DNA of 60,000 nucleotides from Tubiluchus corallicola. Lineage: Eukaryota; Priapulida; Priapulimorpha; Priapulimorphida; Tubiluchidae. Shown here in pieces: positions 1 to 13,182 of the stretch; position 1 is the first letter of the stretch, and each line of letters begins with the position of its first letter. The translations under genes were made by a program, and so were the position numbers. A model generated the notes under the pieces. It had not been told where the DNA came from. It saw nothing but the letters and a program-made list of their open reading frames with translations, and searched no databases. Where the stretch lies: the NCBI GenBank assembly GCA_030141605.1, contig JAQGDQ010000086.1, positions 431,418-491,417 on the forward strand. The letters run 5' to 3'.

Positions 1-149
1 AAATAGGAGTTAATTTCAGCAACAGAGCAAGCTTTTACCTTTTGTATTGTCATCATCTGTAAATAGTAAGTTATCGTGAACTAGAGTGTGAACAATAAAA
101 ACTAAAACTAAGTCAGTTATATATATATGCAGAAAATATACTGGCTCTG

Positions 150-410
150 TTGCAAACTACATCTAAATGAGTCATAAGTGAAAAACCATGTTGCTCTGCT
201 ACAAGTGTTGTAAGTGAAAAAAAATGATAGCTCAAGGGAAAACTACACCTAAGTGAGTTATAAGTGAAAAAATATGGCTAGCTCTAGTGAACACTACACC
301 TAAGTGAGTTGCAAGTAAAAAAATATGCTAGTTTGGCAGAAAACTACACCTAACAGCATTGTAAGTAAAAAATATGCTAGCTCTCTTGAAAATTGCACGT
401 TGAAGGTTTT
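150..410. repeat. Tandem repeat, about 60-bp unit, about four diverged copies
   Basis: The text aactacacctaagtgagt followed by aagtgaaaaaatatgctagc recurs at about 60-bp spacing, ending in a decayed copy near 400. Copies differ by substitutions and small indels. Confidence 0.7.
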
Positions 411-690
411 TTCTCAAAAGGAAATTAACTGCAACAATCTTTAATATCAGAAATTTGTGCTTAACTTTGGATAATATTTAGGTTTTAATTCATAATTGGT
501 GTTGCATTTTTGGCCTAGAAGAACTTATACTGATATTATCAAAACAACAATTGGCAGCCTACGTGGTTCAACAAAAAGCTATAAAACTAAGGCAAGAATT
601 AATTTCTTATTTTGTATTAAGAATCTATTAATGCAAAACAAATTAGGCTTGATTGTAAGTTGCAAATAAAAATACATGTAAAATAATAAC

Positions 691-1028
691 TATTCATTTA
701 GCAGCTACAAGAAGCTTGGCAAAAATAATCTTCAATGCATACGTATGTGCTATTATATCCTCAGAATTTTGAAACACAATATGAAAATCGAATGGCATGT
801 TGTATTTGTAAAAAAATAAACCACACTAGCGACTAAAGGTGAATATCTGCTAGCAATATATTCATTTAGCAGCTACAAGAAGCTTGGCAAAAATAATCTT
901 CAATGCATACGTATGTGCTATTATATCCTCAGAATTTTGAAACATAATATGAAAATCGAATGGCATGTTGTATTTGTAAAAAAATAAACCACACTAGCGA
1001 CTAAAGGTGAATATCTGCTAGCAATATG
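691..1028. repeat. 168-bp direct tandem duplication, nearly identical
   Basis: The block from tattcatttagcagctacaa at 691 repeats at 859 with period 168. I saw a single base difference (aacacaat against aacataat), so the duplication is recent or has been homogenised. Confidence 0.9.
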
Positions 1029-3016
1029 TTGTCTGGTGCTCAAAAACTGTAAAATTCCCGTCAATAATTAGTATCAAACTAGCAATAATGAAATAAAATT
1101 GCTCTAACTACGATAACCCATAACTATTTAACGCATATTCAGCACGTGCTCTATGTTGCTAAAACATTGCAAAAGCATGTGGGTGTGCTAATTCACACCG
1201 TGGTCAGTCTATACCTGTACTATTTCTGTCTTCTGTGCCATACAAAATGGTGGTTGAGTCTGCAAAATTCAATTGCATCCTTGTACGCCGATGATATATG
1301 CTTTATTGCACTATTTAGTTTTATAGCAAGAGTAACGCCTCAACTACTTGAACGTGTTGCGAATGCGTTTTAGTTTTTGCTGAGCGCAAGTGCATTGCAA
1401 CTGTTGAAAAATTGTGTGCTGTGGTTTGATGACTTATTTAATTTATTACCTATCGTAGAATAATTATCGAATAACACAAGATATAAGATATTTTCACAAT
1501 TGATAAATTTATGATATCTGTTATGAAGCCATGACAGTCTTCTAAAATGCACCCAAATTAAGTGAAATACCTTGTAAAATCTGGATGATTTGTGAACCCG
1601 TAGTTGTTAATAAAATTCGAGTACTTGTATTTAACTTAATAAGATAACTGGAAGTAATTGCAAAGAAGTATATTATGCACGTCATTGAATCAATTGTTAC
1701 TATACTTCAGTTTCACCAATTTTCCCAAAGTTTTAACGGGAGTTTGCAAACAAAATGTTGCACACAAGTGAACAATTTTGCAAAAGCTTTAGCCATTGCA
1801 AACAAACGGTTTTGGTGGCCAATTCTCGATCTCTCCTTATTAAACTGAGAAAAACATGTTGCTCAAATAATCTATTGTTAAGCATGATCTTTGGCCAAGT
1901 GCTCTAAAGATCCAAGCATACACACAGAAAAGGAAATAAAGCCAAGACTATCCGTAATTATCATACAACATAGACATGCAAAATGACGAATAACTATTTA
2001 ACAATGTAGCACACCATTCAGTTTGATGCTCCTGTGATTCACATTCAGTACATGCAAATGCTTAGTAATATGTACAAGTATCACACATATATATACAGAA
2101 TACCCCAAAATGCATTAGCGTTTTCATTGACAAAATGAACTACTGTAATGAATACTGTGTACTGGCAATTTACTTACTAAACAGCAACAGCTGGAGCAAA
2201 TTTAGTATTCTTAATGGGACGGCATATCTTGTTCAGAACTAAAGTGCAGAAAATGGTCAAATTTTAGTGAAACAGAGCCAAAGCCTAGGAACTTCGTCCA
2301 AGCTCCAAAACTCAAGACAAAGAAATGGAGACACATCTCACACATTAGTTAAATGGAAAAAGAGTAAGTTTTGTAAACTCCGCTGAGTTCCAAGGGACGA
2401 GAAGCAATTACAACAAAATACCAAGGCACCTCATACCTTAATCAAAAGGACCACAAGCTTTCAAGACACAAAGGCTTCAGGACTCAAGGAAAGACACAAG
2501 TAGCTAAAACCTTCAAACCTTATTCAAATGAACCCTTCCGATTTTATTCATGTTCCAAGTAAAAAGAAATGCGACGTCAGATCTTCAACAAATTGAAAAA
2601 GCCAAAGGTAAAAAACTCATCCATTTCCAAAACCAAGAGGCAGTTTGTGTTTTGTGTTTAGAACGAATGCAACAGCATCAATGAAGCCAAGATTTAATAT
2701 AAGCTCACAGTCGCTAGTTCAAACAAGCTTGAGTCTCGTTTTTGTCACATTTTGTCCCGTTCGATCAACTATGGTACCAAAAACTTAATTGTGGGTCTGT
2801 TCCACCAATAAGCCAGATTATAAAATACCTGGGCTACAGCAGCTGCTGTGATACAGTTGAATGTCATCATAATAATAAATCCAGCGATTCAGATATCTGT
2901 TCCAACGACTGTCCGGCATTTTAGTTTGGGCTAACAAAAAATTTATGAGGCAAGCACGCCTTGTTACTAATCAGTTTTACTGTGTTCGAATGATAATCAC
3001 CTGATTGTCAAATATT

Positions 3017-3532
3017 TTTAAAGGAAAACAGGAAGATTTAAATAATAGATTAAAATCTTAATCTTAAGGTTTTAATCTTAATTTTATGGGGGAGCCCAGC
3101 AATTTTCAACAGCACAAACATTCCATTAGCATGCTGCACGTCTCCGAAAGCGAAAATTGAAGTACAGTGCTCTTGTACAACTTTCAGTGTGATATATTTA
3201 TAAACATTTGGCATATGTGAAGTTTAAAATTCAAATTTCAAGTTTACCATTGAGCTCACGCCTGAGATCTCGAACATATGCACTACGTTGCAACTGGACA
3301 CCCCTGGACTGAGAAGTAAGGAACTTGCTTTTTGCATAACGCGTTTCCGAAATGCAGGCGCTGGTGCCCGTCTAACTAGCAAATGGCGAAATGCATGTAA
3401 CAGTGAAAAACTATAACCGTGAATTTTCTGTTAGGTAGGTGAGTTATTCTTGAAAAATATTAACGTTCTCTTTCTGTATAGGGCAAATTGTCTTGAGCTA
3501 TAATTTAAGATTGCGTCCAGTTTTCCTTTAAA
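3017..3532 (+). mobile_element. MITE family A, copy 1, with TTTAAAGGAAAAC terminal inverted repeats
   Basis: It starts TTTAAAGGAAAACAGG and ends CCAGTTTTCCTTTAAA, an imperfect inverted repeat of about 16 bp. Internal text (CCGAAATGCAGGCGCTGGTG, then CCCGTCTAACTAGC) recurs at four or more other places in the window. No coding capacity; non-autonomous. The TTAA in the ends could point to a piggyBac-type target, but that is a guess. Confidence 0.7.
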
Positions 3533-5032
3533 AATGGACAATGGGATTGTCTTGATTCTTCAAAAGCAAAATAGTGAACAATTTTCTTGCAATGCACGAC
3601 AAAACCAGATCCACAGATTGGCAGCCATTGAGCTTATTTTTAACTGAGAGGTGAAACAAACATATATTATTAGCAATTATGAAATTATTGAAAAAAAACG
3701 AACAATTATTAGCAATAATAATAATAATATGTTGAAAATAGTATTCAAAAGTAACCTTTCTAATTATATATTTCACGATTACTAACAACAGTAACATGTT
3801 GGCCTGCACATGAAAGAATAGCTACAACAACAAATTCTAATACAACAGTCAGTGCAACAGTCTTAAAGGCATCACAATAATACATCACGAGCACAAATGG
3901 ACAACCAGGCATATGCAATGGACAACTATTTACTTTCAAGATCACTCTATATAAAAGCACATGAAACCTAGCTAGACATTGACAATATATGCCTACAATT
4001 TACACTGCAACAACAATCTTAGCAATACTCTACACAGATGCTGAACACTCTAGTTAAAAAAAAAGCATGGAAATGCACAGCATTTACCGTGCGAGTGCAT
4101 TTCCAACACATTCCCACTACAAGTGTACGACACTGACTAAGACAAAGTAATATTACCTTTGTGTTCTTTAACAATGGAAAATAAAAACAATCGGATAAAA
4201 CAGAGGTTGACTTCATAGCAACTTCAGTTGATCAACAATGCACAGCTTCAACTACATTGTTCTACTAAACAATGGTTATTAATCTAGACATAATGTGGTT
4301 CTCATATACCCAAAAGGGAGACTATGAAACAAGTACTGGACAAGAACAATGATTGTTAATGCAAAATGCAAATGCAGGTTTAAATCACTCTATTGTTATT
4401 TTTTCATGACCAGTAGCTATTTACGCAAAGCAATTGTTGATTATTTATCACACATATTTTGTGAAAATATTTCACACAGCACTGTTATCATAACACTACA
4501 ATACACAAAAAAAAACTATTCAAAACAGCTGCATCTATTTTAACTACATCGGACGAGGAAAAGAGTCACATTTACTGAGAATGGTGCACAGGAGTGGCAA
4601 GGAAGTGATTAGTAGTTTAATGTAAAACGATGAATGTAAATATTAATGCAAATAAATGAAATAAAAAAGCAAAATGGACGTGCCGCATTTATTAACCGAA
4701 ATTACAAAAAATTATAAGCGAAATGAATAATGGAGACTCGTGGCAAAAATTGGGGCAGCAATCATGTACGTAATAAATATATTTCAAAGCAATAAGCTTT
4801 TTTCTGATTGCTAAATTTACAGGTCACTCGGTGCCAAATTGAAATGAAAATCTATCAGTTAAATTAGAAGTATGTCACATTTGGATTTTCGGATAAAAGT
4901 CGAGAAACCGAATGACGGGGCAAGACTATCCAGTTGCACTCATGTTTTGAAATACCATCACCAGGGCAAATTTTATCCTTTGAAAACAAAAACATTGGGA
5001 TTTATTATTTAAGCAATTGTCTGCATCCAGAA

Positions 5033-5594
5033 CAGTGGCGGCTCGTATATAGGCTGCTGTGGAACTTCAGCACCCCTTATTTTCACTCAATATTCTCGAG
5101 TGAAAATTCCTCTTTAATTTCAAAATTCTTTCTTTATACTTGTGCATACTTATACAGAACTAGATGACCTAACAGAACCGTGCTCTTCAAAGCTCCAGCA
5201 ATGTAGTGTTTGGCTGTTGTGCACATGCGGCCATGCACACATGCCTGAGACAAGACACTGCACGCTAGACAGAGAAAGTACCATCACTCACGCAGTGTCA
5301 ATAAAGGAGAAAATGACTAATCTTTTTTTACAAAGTAAAACAAGAAGAATGGATTTTGTTTTTAAATTAATTTAAATTTAACTTAATAGATTAATCAATT
5401 AGATTAATTTAACTTGAACTGTAACAATTTAGGCTACTAGTAAGTAAAAATATTTATCTATTTAATCAATTAAGATTTTATCAAATTTATATATAAATAT
5501 TCTTTTTACAAGATTATTTCGTTTATACAATATTAAAGCAATAGCTAAAAAATTTTTGAAACAGCAACCCCACCCCCACTAAGAGACGCCACTG
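5033..5594. mobile_element. hAT-like non-autonomous transposon, copy 1
   Basis: Ends CAGTGGCGGCTC and GAGACGCCACTG form a terminal inverted repeat with one mismatch. The flanking 8-mers ATCCAGAA and ATTCAGTG agree at 5 of 8 positions, a possible worn 8-bp target duplication. CAGTGGCG ends are common in hAT elements. The interior is shared with 19769-20215 (GTGTTTGGCTGTTGTGC and neighbours). No transposase frame. Confidence 0.65.
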
Positions 5595-8500
5595 ATTCAG
5601 TGACCCATAAGCACAGTACTTATTTAAATGCAAACATTCGTTAACCAGTTGCGTACAGTTAAAAAAATTATGTATTAACAAGGATTAAATTTGGAATCTG
5701 CCAACCCCTTACACATGAACAAAACCATCCAACAATTTTTACTGAAAATTTATGCAGGAGAACTTGTAGTTTATAAGCTTTGCAAGTTGCCAAGTTGTAC
5801 AATTTTTTGACTTCCTCCAAATTAAATAATTCCAAAGAAAATGCATTCAAATATCGAAATTGCACAATTTGGATAAGCAGAAAGAAATTTATAATAGTTT
5901 TTTGGTGATACAAGAGGTGAATTTGTAAAATCTCAGTTGATGGATTTTAGTTTTAGAGATACTGCTGAGTGAGAGAGACTATTAATGTTAAAGGCTAACA
6001 GAGCAAATTACAATAATCTCTGTGGAATCAAAAAATCTTGGGAAGGCGCAACCGTGAAATAGCGCGAACAAAATTTTAATTTTTGCCTAAATTTATTATC
6101 ATGAAGTTTAAAAAAAATAAAAATAAGAAAAAATGTAAAGAATAAAAATAAAGAAATAAATTTGAGAAATATTGAGAAATAAAGAGACAAATGTTGCCAA
6201 ACATACAAAAACAATGTATTTCTACATTATGTATGTGACGTGTATAAGCTAAATAGTAATAATTACAAGAAATGAACAAATTGGAGGGCTGGGCAAACAT
6301 TTCACAATTGATCCATTCCATTTTAACATAAAAGCTATTAAAAACATCTTATTTTGAATACAATTTCAACATGCTTCCCGCAGCTTGCAGCATGTACCTT
6401 AAATGAATTTATAAGTGCACTTATCAAGAACGATTTTGTAACGTTAGACGATAAACACTTCTTTAAAGGGGGCAGAAATGGGATCACTGGTTATAAAAAG
6501 AATTACCCAGATATTTAAAAGAAAAAACAAAACGGTTGGCCATTATATTGATGGCTGAGACAGAGACCATACTGCGCTGCTGGACGATGAACTAGAAACT
6601 CGTGTAGAAAATAATACATTTCTCTGAAAATTTTTCACTGCAAATGTATCAATTGTGAAAGAATGAGTTACTGGCAAACTACTCAATATTGTATTACCAC
6701 AATTACTGGAAAATGATGCAATTCTACGACCGGTGGCTGACGTAACTGGGAGAAGAATGGCGGTACACAAAACGGGAAGGGGCACACAACACTAGAGAGC
6801 GTAAATGCCACGTAAGTATACCTACTTGATCGGTTACCTCCGATTACTTGCACGGCACGAACACCCTTCCGAAACAGTGCCACTGTCAGGGGAGATTAAT
6901 GACACAGCAGATTAGCAACAATGAAAAAGAACAATGTCCAACAAAGTACTTGTAAACAAGGTAAAACAAGGTGTGCATGTTTTGGCATGTTATCATCTGA
7001 GCACGGCTTCTGCCGTAATGATAAGCAGTGCCAAGGTTTAAACTGTGCACATGTTTAAGCACGTTATCATTATCGATCACATGACTGTTGTCCTGACGAC
7101 AACATAGGCACAATGTATGTCTCAACCATTCGTGTTGATCGTTGCGACATCACAAAATTGTTTATCCGAAGCCGTTGCTATAGTAACCGTACAGTAATAA
7201 CAATCATGTGAACAAGGGTAACAAACGATCATTTTACCGATGATAAAATGTATTAAGATGATTTGGTAACAAGGGAACAATGTGCAAGAGTTAATAGTCA
7301 TTACACAGTGATATGATCGCTAGCATCATTAGCAGTGATAGCCTAGTAGCAGCTTGTTAAATTAGGTTAAAATAGTTGATGGAGCAGGAATGGAAAAATC
7401 ATTTAAAGTTTAACGAATTATGCAAACTACTTTTCACGCAAAAGCTACATTCTTTTCGCAAAAAATAATTCATTTCTAGTCATCATTGTCATAATAACAT
7501 GGACAAATTCTCAATGGTAAGGTCTTAACGACCACATCGAGATAAAATGAGGGAAATTATCTGGCTTCGATTTTTAAAGTGCACGTTTTGCACAGCAGAG
7601 GTCGCTCCTGATGGTTGGAAGAAAATAACTGACAATGTTATGCTTGTTCAATACTTGAAGAAGTGTACCATGACACCTTTAACGTTGGAATAACTGACAG
7701 GTAAAAAATTGGTAACGATCACATCACTGATTCATACCATTTTGTGGTAAGATTAAACTGTTCTTACTAACATTTGAAATAACACGCACTCATACACACG
7801 CACGCGCACACATGCATATACACGCTGCCGCTCAGTGATGTAGATGCAGCGTGAAACGTGCATGGAAAGACGTGATAACTCGTGGTGCACACATGGTTCA
7901 AAACAAGTTAGTGTTCAATAGGAAGCATCGTGGCACTTCAGCGAATGTAAAAATAGGGGAAATCTTCTAAGGAAAAACTTGGGTAAAACACGTCTGCTAT
8001 TCTGTGTTTGAGAATTATGGCTGGATAAAATGTTCACATATAAGGATTAGAGGAAGGTAAATGTTTAATTGGAAAACAGCTTGCATCATTCGACTATTTG
8101 ACTAAATTTCATTTCACGAAACTGTACAACGCATCGCACACAAAAAGAATAATGCTCCACATCAACCCTAATAATGCACCATTTCCAAATTCAGTAATAA
8201 TTCACTGGTTAAGTGGAAAACAGATTAGCACGGGCCTTTCTTACAGAATATGTCTGCTAGTTCTGAGTAACTTTGATAGGTATCATAACATATCCTTTTT
8301 CATTCTGACGTTTTGCATGCTGACAAGTCTGTTATCGCAAGCGTGTAAATTTCTAAAAAAATGCACAGACTTAGTCTACATGCCCAAACCCTTCTACTGG
8401 TACATCATCATTTGCAAGTGAAGGGGTGTTAAGGCAAGAATGCACCCTAGGATAGGCCCTGCAGTCTCTTTTTCACGGAATGCCAACAGCGACTCTACGC

Positions 8501-8752
8501 TTCTTTTGCGCTTATGAAAATGGTCCTGGGACCTCTCGTAACTGGTTTCTGATAGTCAAAGTTTGTTCGGCACACTCACGTTGCCGCTACTTCTCATTTC
8601 CACAAGTCACACATTTTTAGATTAGCTCTTACAGATCTAGTTTTTCTACATCAGACCTCTACTCTGAAGCATTTTTTATGAGAAAATTATTTCACTTGTA
8701 GCTGCAACCTCATTTGCTTCCATGAAAAGCATGAATTGATATCACTTATCAC

Positions 8753-9457
8753 TAGGAGTAAGCATTGGATTCGATTCGAACCATGTTTTTAATTTGAATT
8801 TGATTCGAGCCTAAAATTATGAATTCGAATAATTCAATACTTCAACTCCATACGTCCTTTATCATTAAAACATGAAATAGCATGCAGGCAGTTCAATTCA
8901 GCTGTGAGTTCCATGCACAATTTTTAAATAAATATTAGTGTTTTTACTGCAGAACAAAATCAAGAAATACACATGTTTTTGCTAGACTGCATTTCACTAA
9001 TGATTCGAAATTTCATTCAAAAATCTTTAAACTGAATTCGATTCGAATATCCTTCCTGATAGAGAATGCTCATCCTAAATTTTATATTAGATATATTCTG
9101 ATTATATCCTTGTCAAGAAGTATAAAAATTGAATTAAATATGAACAGTAACTCTTGTTGATAAAGATGTACATAAAGAAGTACAAAGGCACTGTTGACAA
9201 GTTACAACGGTCAAATGCATTGTTGACACGTTAAAACAGTTGTTCTGCAGTAAAATCACTAATAACTTGTTTAAAAATTTGCGCACAGATATTGTAGCTA
9301 AACTCTGCTGATTGCATGCTGTTGAAGTGCTAAGTTACTCGAATCCATCATTTTAGATTAGAATCAATTTCAAATAAAAAAAACTCATCAAAATCGAACT
9401 CAAACATACAAAATCAATTTGAGCATTCAAACTCGAACATGTCGATACTCACTCCTA
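8753..9457. mobile_element. Inverted-repeat-ended element rich in GATTCGA motifs
   Basis: The left end TAGGAGTAAGCAT and the right end ATACTCACTCCTA are inverted repeats with two differences. The interior has several ATTCGATTCGAA / TTCGAATT motifs. A related fragment is near 56450-56490. No clear target duplication and no coding frame. Confidence 0.45.
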
Positions 9458-10270
9458 ACGTACAACACTATCGAACACAAATGTCAATTATTACCGCATG
9501 TAATATCATAATCGTTATTGCCTGTTTTTATTAACACTGAATGGCAAAGTTACAAAAGCTTGTGAAATCTTCAAGTTCATTGTTGCACAATAGTCAACCC
9601 TTATTTCAGGTGGCAGGTTAGTAACAATAACTAAGCAAGCATATGCACACCGTATTTATAGTATATTAAATAATGTACAATCGAAAGCATGAATTCGTAA
9701 TCAAAACCAGTACATTTAACAGTATTATTTAACATTTTAATAAAACATTATGTATCTTTCACTCTTATACTTCGTAAATCGTGCATATAGTTAAAAACAC
9801 TTTTGCCACAAGAGCATGGCGTGGTACAATACATAGCAATTCAATGATGCACAATTTTGCAGTGCTCTCCAAAATTAAACACGCAAAAAACATTTCCGTC
9901 GACTAAAAGCCACTTTCGTGTTAGATCATGCATTCCTGAAGTGTTGTTAGTGCTGCTACCTGCAGGCATGTTAGCTAAATGACAAGTCCCGCGTGCAACC
10001 CAAAGCAAGCCGTAAACCAATATGTCAAATTTATGATAATATAAGACTACGGCAATCAATGGTATTATAGTTACAGTTGATACATGGAGTATATTTCCCT
10101 AGAATCCCAAGCGGGCAGTCATAATATGCTCATTCTAATTTTTAAAAGTGATTGATAATAGTGATGTGAGTAGTACAGAACATGAGGCTAATGGAAATGA
10201 ATCTATGACCTTTCCTGCATTAAAGAATCCAAAAAAGTGTATTAGTGGAAAATGATTTTCCAAAAATGAA

Positions 10271-10509
10271 CACGCTCATATTTCGGTTTGCTGGACCTCG
10301 CTTTTTCGGATATTGGAAAATTCAGACAAAATCTGGTCCATTAAAAAGTCCCGCATACTACAGACACAGTCCGTTGCTTCGCAAGCTGACTGCTAGTTGG
10401 CAGGCTTGTATGGCGCCTACTGTATTAGCTTAGTATCGATAAATGCGGACAATTGGCAAATTCGAACCGACGTCTCTCCGCTTTTGTCCGGCAAACCGAG
10501 GTATGAGTG
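10271..10509. mobile_element. Tc1/pogo-like MITE family B, copy 1 (short)
   Basis: Ends CACGCTCATATTTCGGTTTG and CAAACCGAGGTATGAGTG are inverted repeats of about 25 bp. The right end is followed by TA; the left flank no longer has TA. It shares its interior (TCCGCTTTTGTCCGGC, CGCAAGCTGACT) with the copies at 16397 and 27824. 239 bp, the shortest copy. Confidence 0.75.
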
Positions 10510-12234
10510 TATAATGGTTATACAAATACATAAATGGTTATATACATATAAAAGATATATGATATATTTGTTTGTTATTTAATACCATTAAGGTGAAATT
10601 GCCAACTCAAGTAAGTTGTTAGGCTTAAAACTGCTATTTTCTTGCTTGCAAAAATGCTGATAGCTTTTCATAAATACCCAATTGATACATTTTGTTGCAG
10701 AAGGCCACATTCTTAATTATCATCCATTGCAATGATATTATTAAAATGAACCTGAATAGCGATTTGTTTGTATAGGATATGCTGCATGTATTTCAGTGGA
10801 GTACATCATACTTTAATGAAGTATTTCCACTAACAGTGCAAAGTAATAGTACTAAGTCACACGAGTTTATTTTCAGAAGTGTATATTTACCCTAAATCAA
10901 GACAGTTAATGACCATGCTGTTTGTAATATTACTATTGTAAAATATACTTGTGTTCGCTAATAATCATGGTAGATCATCTCTTTTAAAGCTAAATTAAAT
11001 GAAAACAACGCGACTTCATTATTCAAATCTTGTTCAATACATGTTGTTATTCATTGAAAAAAGTTTTGTACCACTAATTTTTATCTATGACTACAATACT
11101 CACAGTTTTTGCACTTGCATTTCTTTATTGTTGCTGGATCTTGTACGTCTTCGTGACAATGTTTGCAATAATACCACACCCTAAAAGTAATGGCACACTG
11201 TTTATTTTTGTATGACAACATTTATGTCAACATTTATCATCTCGTGCCTAAATGCATTTGACATTGTGGCAGTTCTGTTCAAAAATTGTTACAGTAATAT
11301 CACATCTTAGATTTAGAAGGAATAACCAAAATTATTTACTTTAGCAAAAACCAAAACAGTATGTATGCTATTATTTCTTTCAAGTAAAAGTTATGGTTTC
11401 TTCATATATTACAGCTTTACATCGGTATTATTATAGAATACAGCTAGGAGATTTAACTTGTCAGCATTGGTTTTATAGTATAGGAGTTCAGTGCCAAGTT
11501 TGCGAGCTGCTTGTCAACTGTACCAACCATTGTTATGTTTGTGTGACAATATGCCTAAGTGGAAAAGTAAGGTGGTACTTTTGTATAACATTTCTTACAG
11601 TATCAACATGCCAGGGTGCGTGCAAAAATTGGCTGTAATACAGCAACAATAATGCCAGAGAATTACATTTTGTCAATGCATGTAACAGTCAATGTTTTCA
11701 TGGCAGCATAAGGACGTACGCATTTCTTTTCGCATTCCTCTGTTCACACAAACTGTGCATATAATTCTTTGGTACCACAAACTTGGCACACACTGACTTG
11801 GTACCCGCAAACCCCAGGACACTCTTCCTAGGTACTCACAAACTTGGCATAGACTGTATACTACAACACCTCTACTGACAAGTTAAATCTCTGCTAAAAC
11901 TTTATCCTACAATGATATCTAAGTAGAGCTATAACTTACCAAGAAATCATAACTTTTCACTGGAAAAAAGCAAAACCATACGTCCTGTTTTGGCTTTTAT
12001 AACTGCTTTCAATGTTGTTTTAGCAGCAAATTAATCATCGAAATGATAAGCTTTTTGACCTAATTTTGTTAATTTTGCAATAATGATAAATCTCTTTTGG
12101 TGATTTTGAGAAAACAACATTTAAAGATTTTAAGCTGCTCCACAAAATTAGGCATTGCACTCTGCAAAGTGAATGCTAAACATATTTAAGATAGTATGAC
12201 TCTCTTTTTAAATTGTTTGCAATTTGTGCTATTA

Positions 12235-12236
<2 letters not shown>

Positions 12237-12298
<62 letters not shown>
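12237..12298. repeat. (AT)31 microsatellite
   Basis: An uninterrupted AT dinucleotide run of 62 bp. Confidence 0.98.
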
Positions 12299-12301
<3 letters not shown>

Positions 12302-12598
12302 AAAACAGCCAGAAACTGGACATACTGCATATTTGGTACCTGATGAGCTGACAGTAATATGACCAGTTTTGGACATGTTAGTTCTGTGCTCAAGACCCTT
12401 GAATATGAAATTCATCAAAATAGACGTTTAATACTTTGATTATATTACAGTTTCAAAAGGACTGACACTGATGTTTAATTGTAAATTGTAAATTTGTTTG
12501 TTCTATAGCACAGAATTGTACTTGTAGAACAACTCATCATTCACAAAAATCAAATAGTGTGTGCGTTCACCACCAGGAGGAACGTAACACTCCTATAA

Positions 12599-12960
12599 GA
12601 AGTTGACCATGAAACAGACTCCTCGACAAATCGTCTGTACAGTTTTGCGCGTCGAATAATGAAAGTACGGAACTGTTTGCCATTTGAAATCGTAAATATC
12701 CTAACTACTTTTAAAACTCGCCTTCACAGCCATCTCTACCAAAACTTATAATTTTTTTATAATTTTGTACTTTCTGTTAATTACTATTGTCATACGTATG
12801 TAAAGTTTAGTACTAATGTTGACATCTACATTATTGTACTGTATGATATGCTGCAAAATGTTGTCCCCTTAGTAAGGCGACTACTTTGCGTAATTTAAAT
12901 TATTGTATTTTGTGGTACTTTAGGTTACCAGTGAGCTACCATTACTCATAAAATATTCAT
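12599..12960 (+). mobile_element. 3' end of a non-LTR retrotransposon (LINE), truncated
   Basis: The frame from 12599 to the stop at 12751 ends ARRIMKVRNCLPFEIVNI then LTTFKTRLHSHLYQNL. This resembles the usual C-terminus of LINE reverse transcriptases (xxWNxLPxxIV...FKxxLxxHL). It is followed by about 200 bp of AT-rich 3' untranslated sequence. The reverse transcriptase catalytic part is absent, as expected of a 5'-truncated insertion. The clade is not determined. Confidence 0.5.
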
Positions 12961-13020
12961 AATTAAAAAAAGTCTGAGTGTATTTCTCCAGGATTTTGAA
13001 TTACCCCAAAAATATCGTAC

Positions 13021-13182
13021 CTTTTCACTTCGTCCGCCGATTGTGCGATAAAAAAGCCCTGAGTATTTGCCTGTATCTTAGTCGTCGGCTTGGGATTTAT
13101 GGCTATTTGTGAATCTTGACCATCCTCACCACCTTTCACTTCTATTGCTATGACTAATAGCTCTAATTTTGTAAAACACAAT
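13021..13182 (-). CDS. slo: slo exon: end of RCK1, LCFTKL to ADEVKR
   Basis: 162 nt; one nucleotide completes Glu, two nucleotides (AG) carried out. The acceptor is ATGTTTCAG and the donor is GTACGA, weaker than the other donors. It encodes [20 protein letters not shown], then [17 protein letters not shown], then [16 protein letters not shown]. In the family the next exon begins with A(W/F)FYCKACH; no such sequence was found at lower coordinates. Intronic read-through would add a short unrelated tail before a stop. Confidence 0.95.

Larger units (their letters stand above)
1..13020. other. No slo exon found; probable long intron with repeats
   Basis: I looked on the minus strand for the next slo exon (AWFYCKACH) and for RCK2 motifs and found none. 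The region holds the repeats listed separately (tandem repeats at 150-1028, two inverted-repeat elements, a pogo-like MITE, an AT microsatellite, a LINE end). Open frames here are short and show no recognisable domain. Confidence 0.5.

Noticed and set aside
8098-8421. 107-codon plus-strand open frame
   Set aside because: No recognisable domain, AT-driven composition, no splice or start context beyond chance.
11940-11959. 20-nt minus-strand micro-exon candidate between TTTTTTCCAG and GTAAGT
   Set aside because: Joined to the 13021 exon it gives AGT GAA AAG TTA TGA, an immediate stop, and the residues do not fit the slo linker.
12176-12418. 80-codon minus-strand frame containing alternating Tyr-Ile
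   Set aside because: It is the (AT)31 microsatellite translated.
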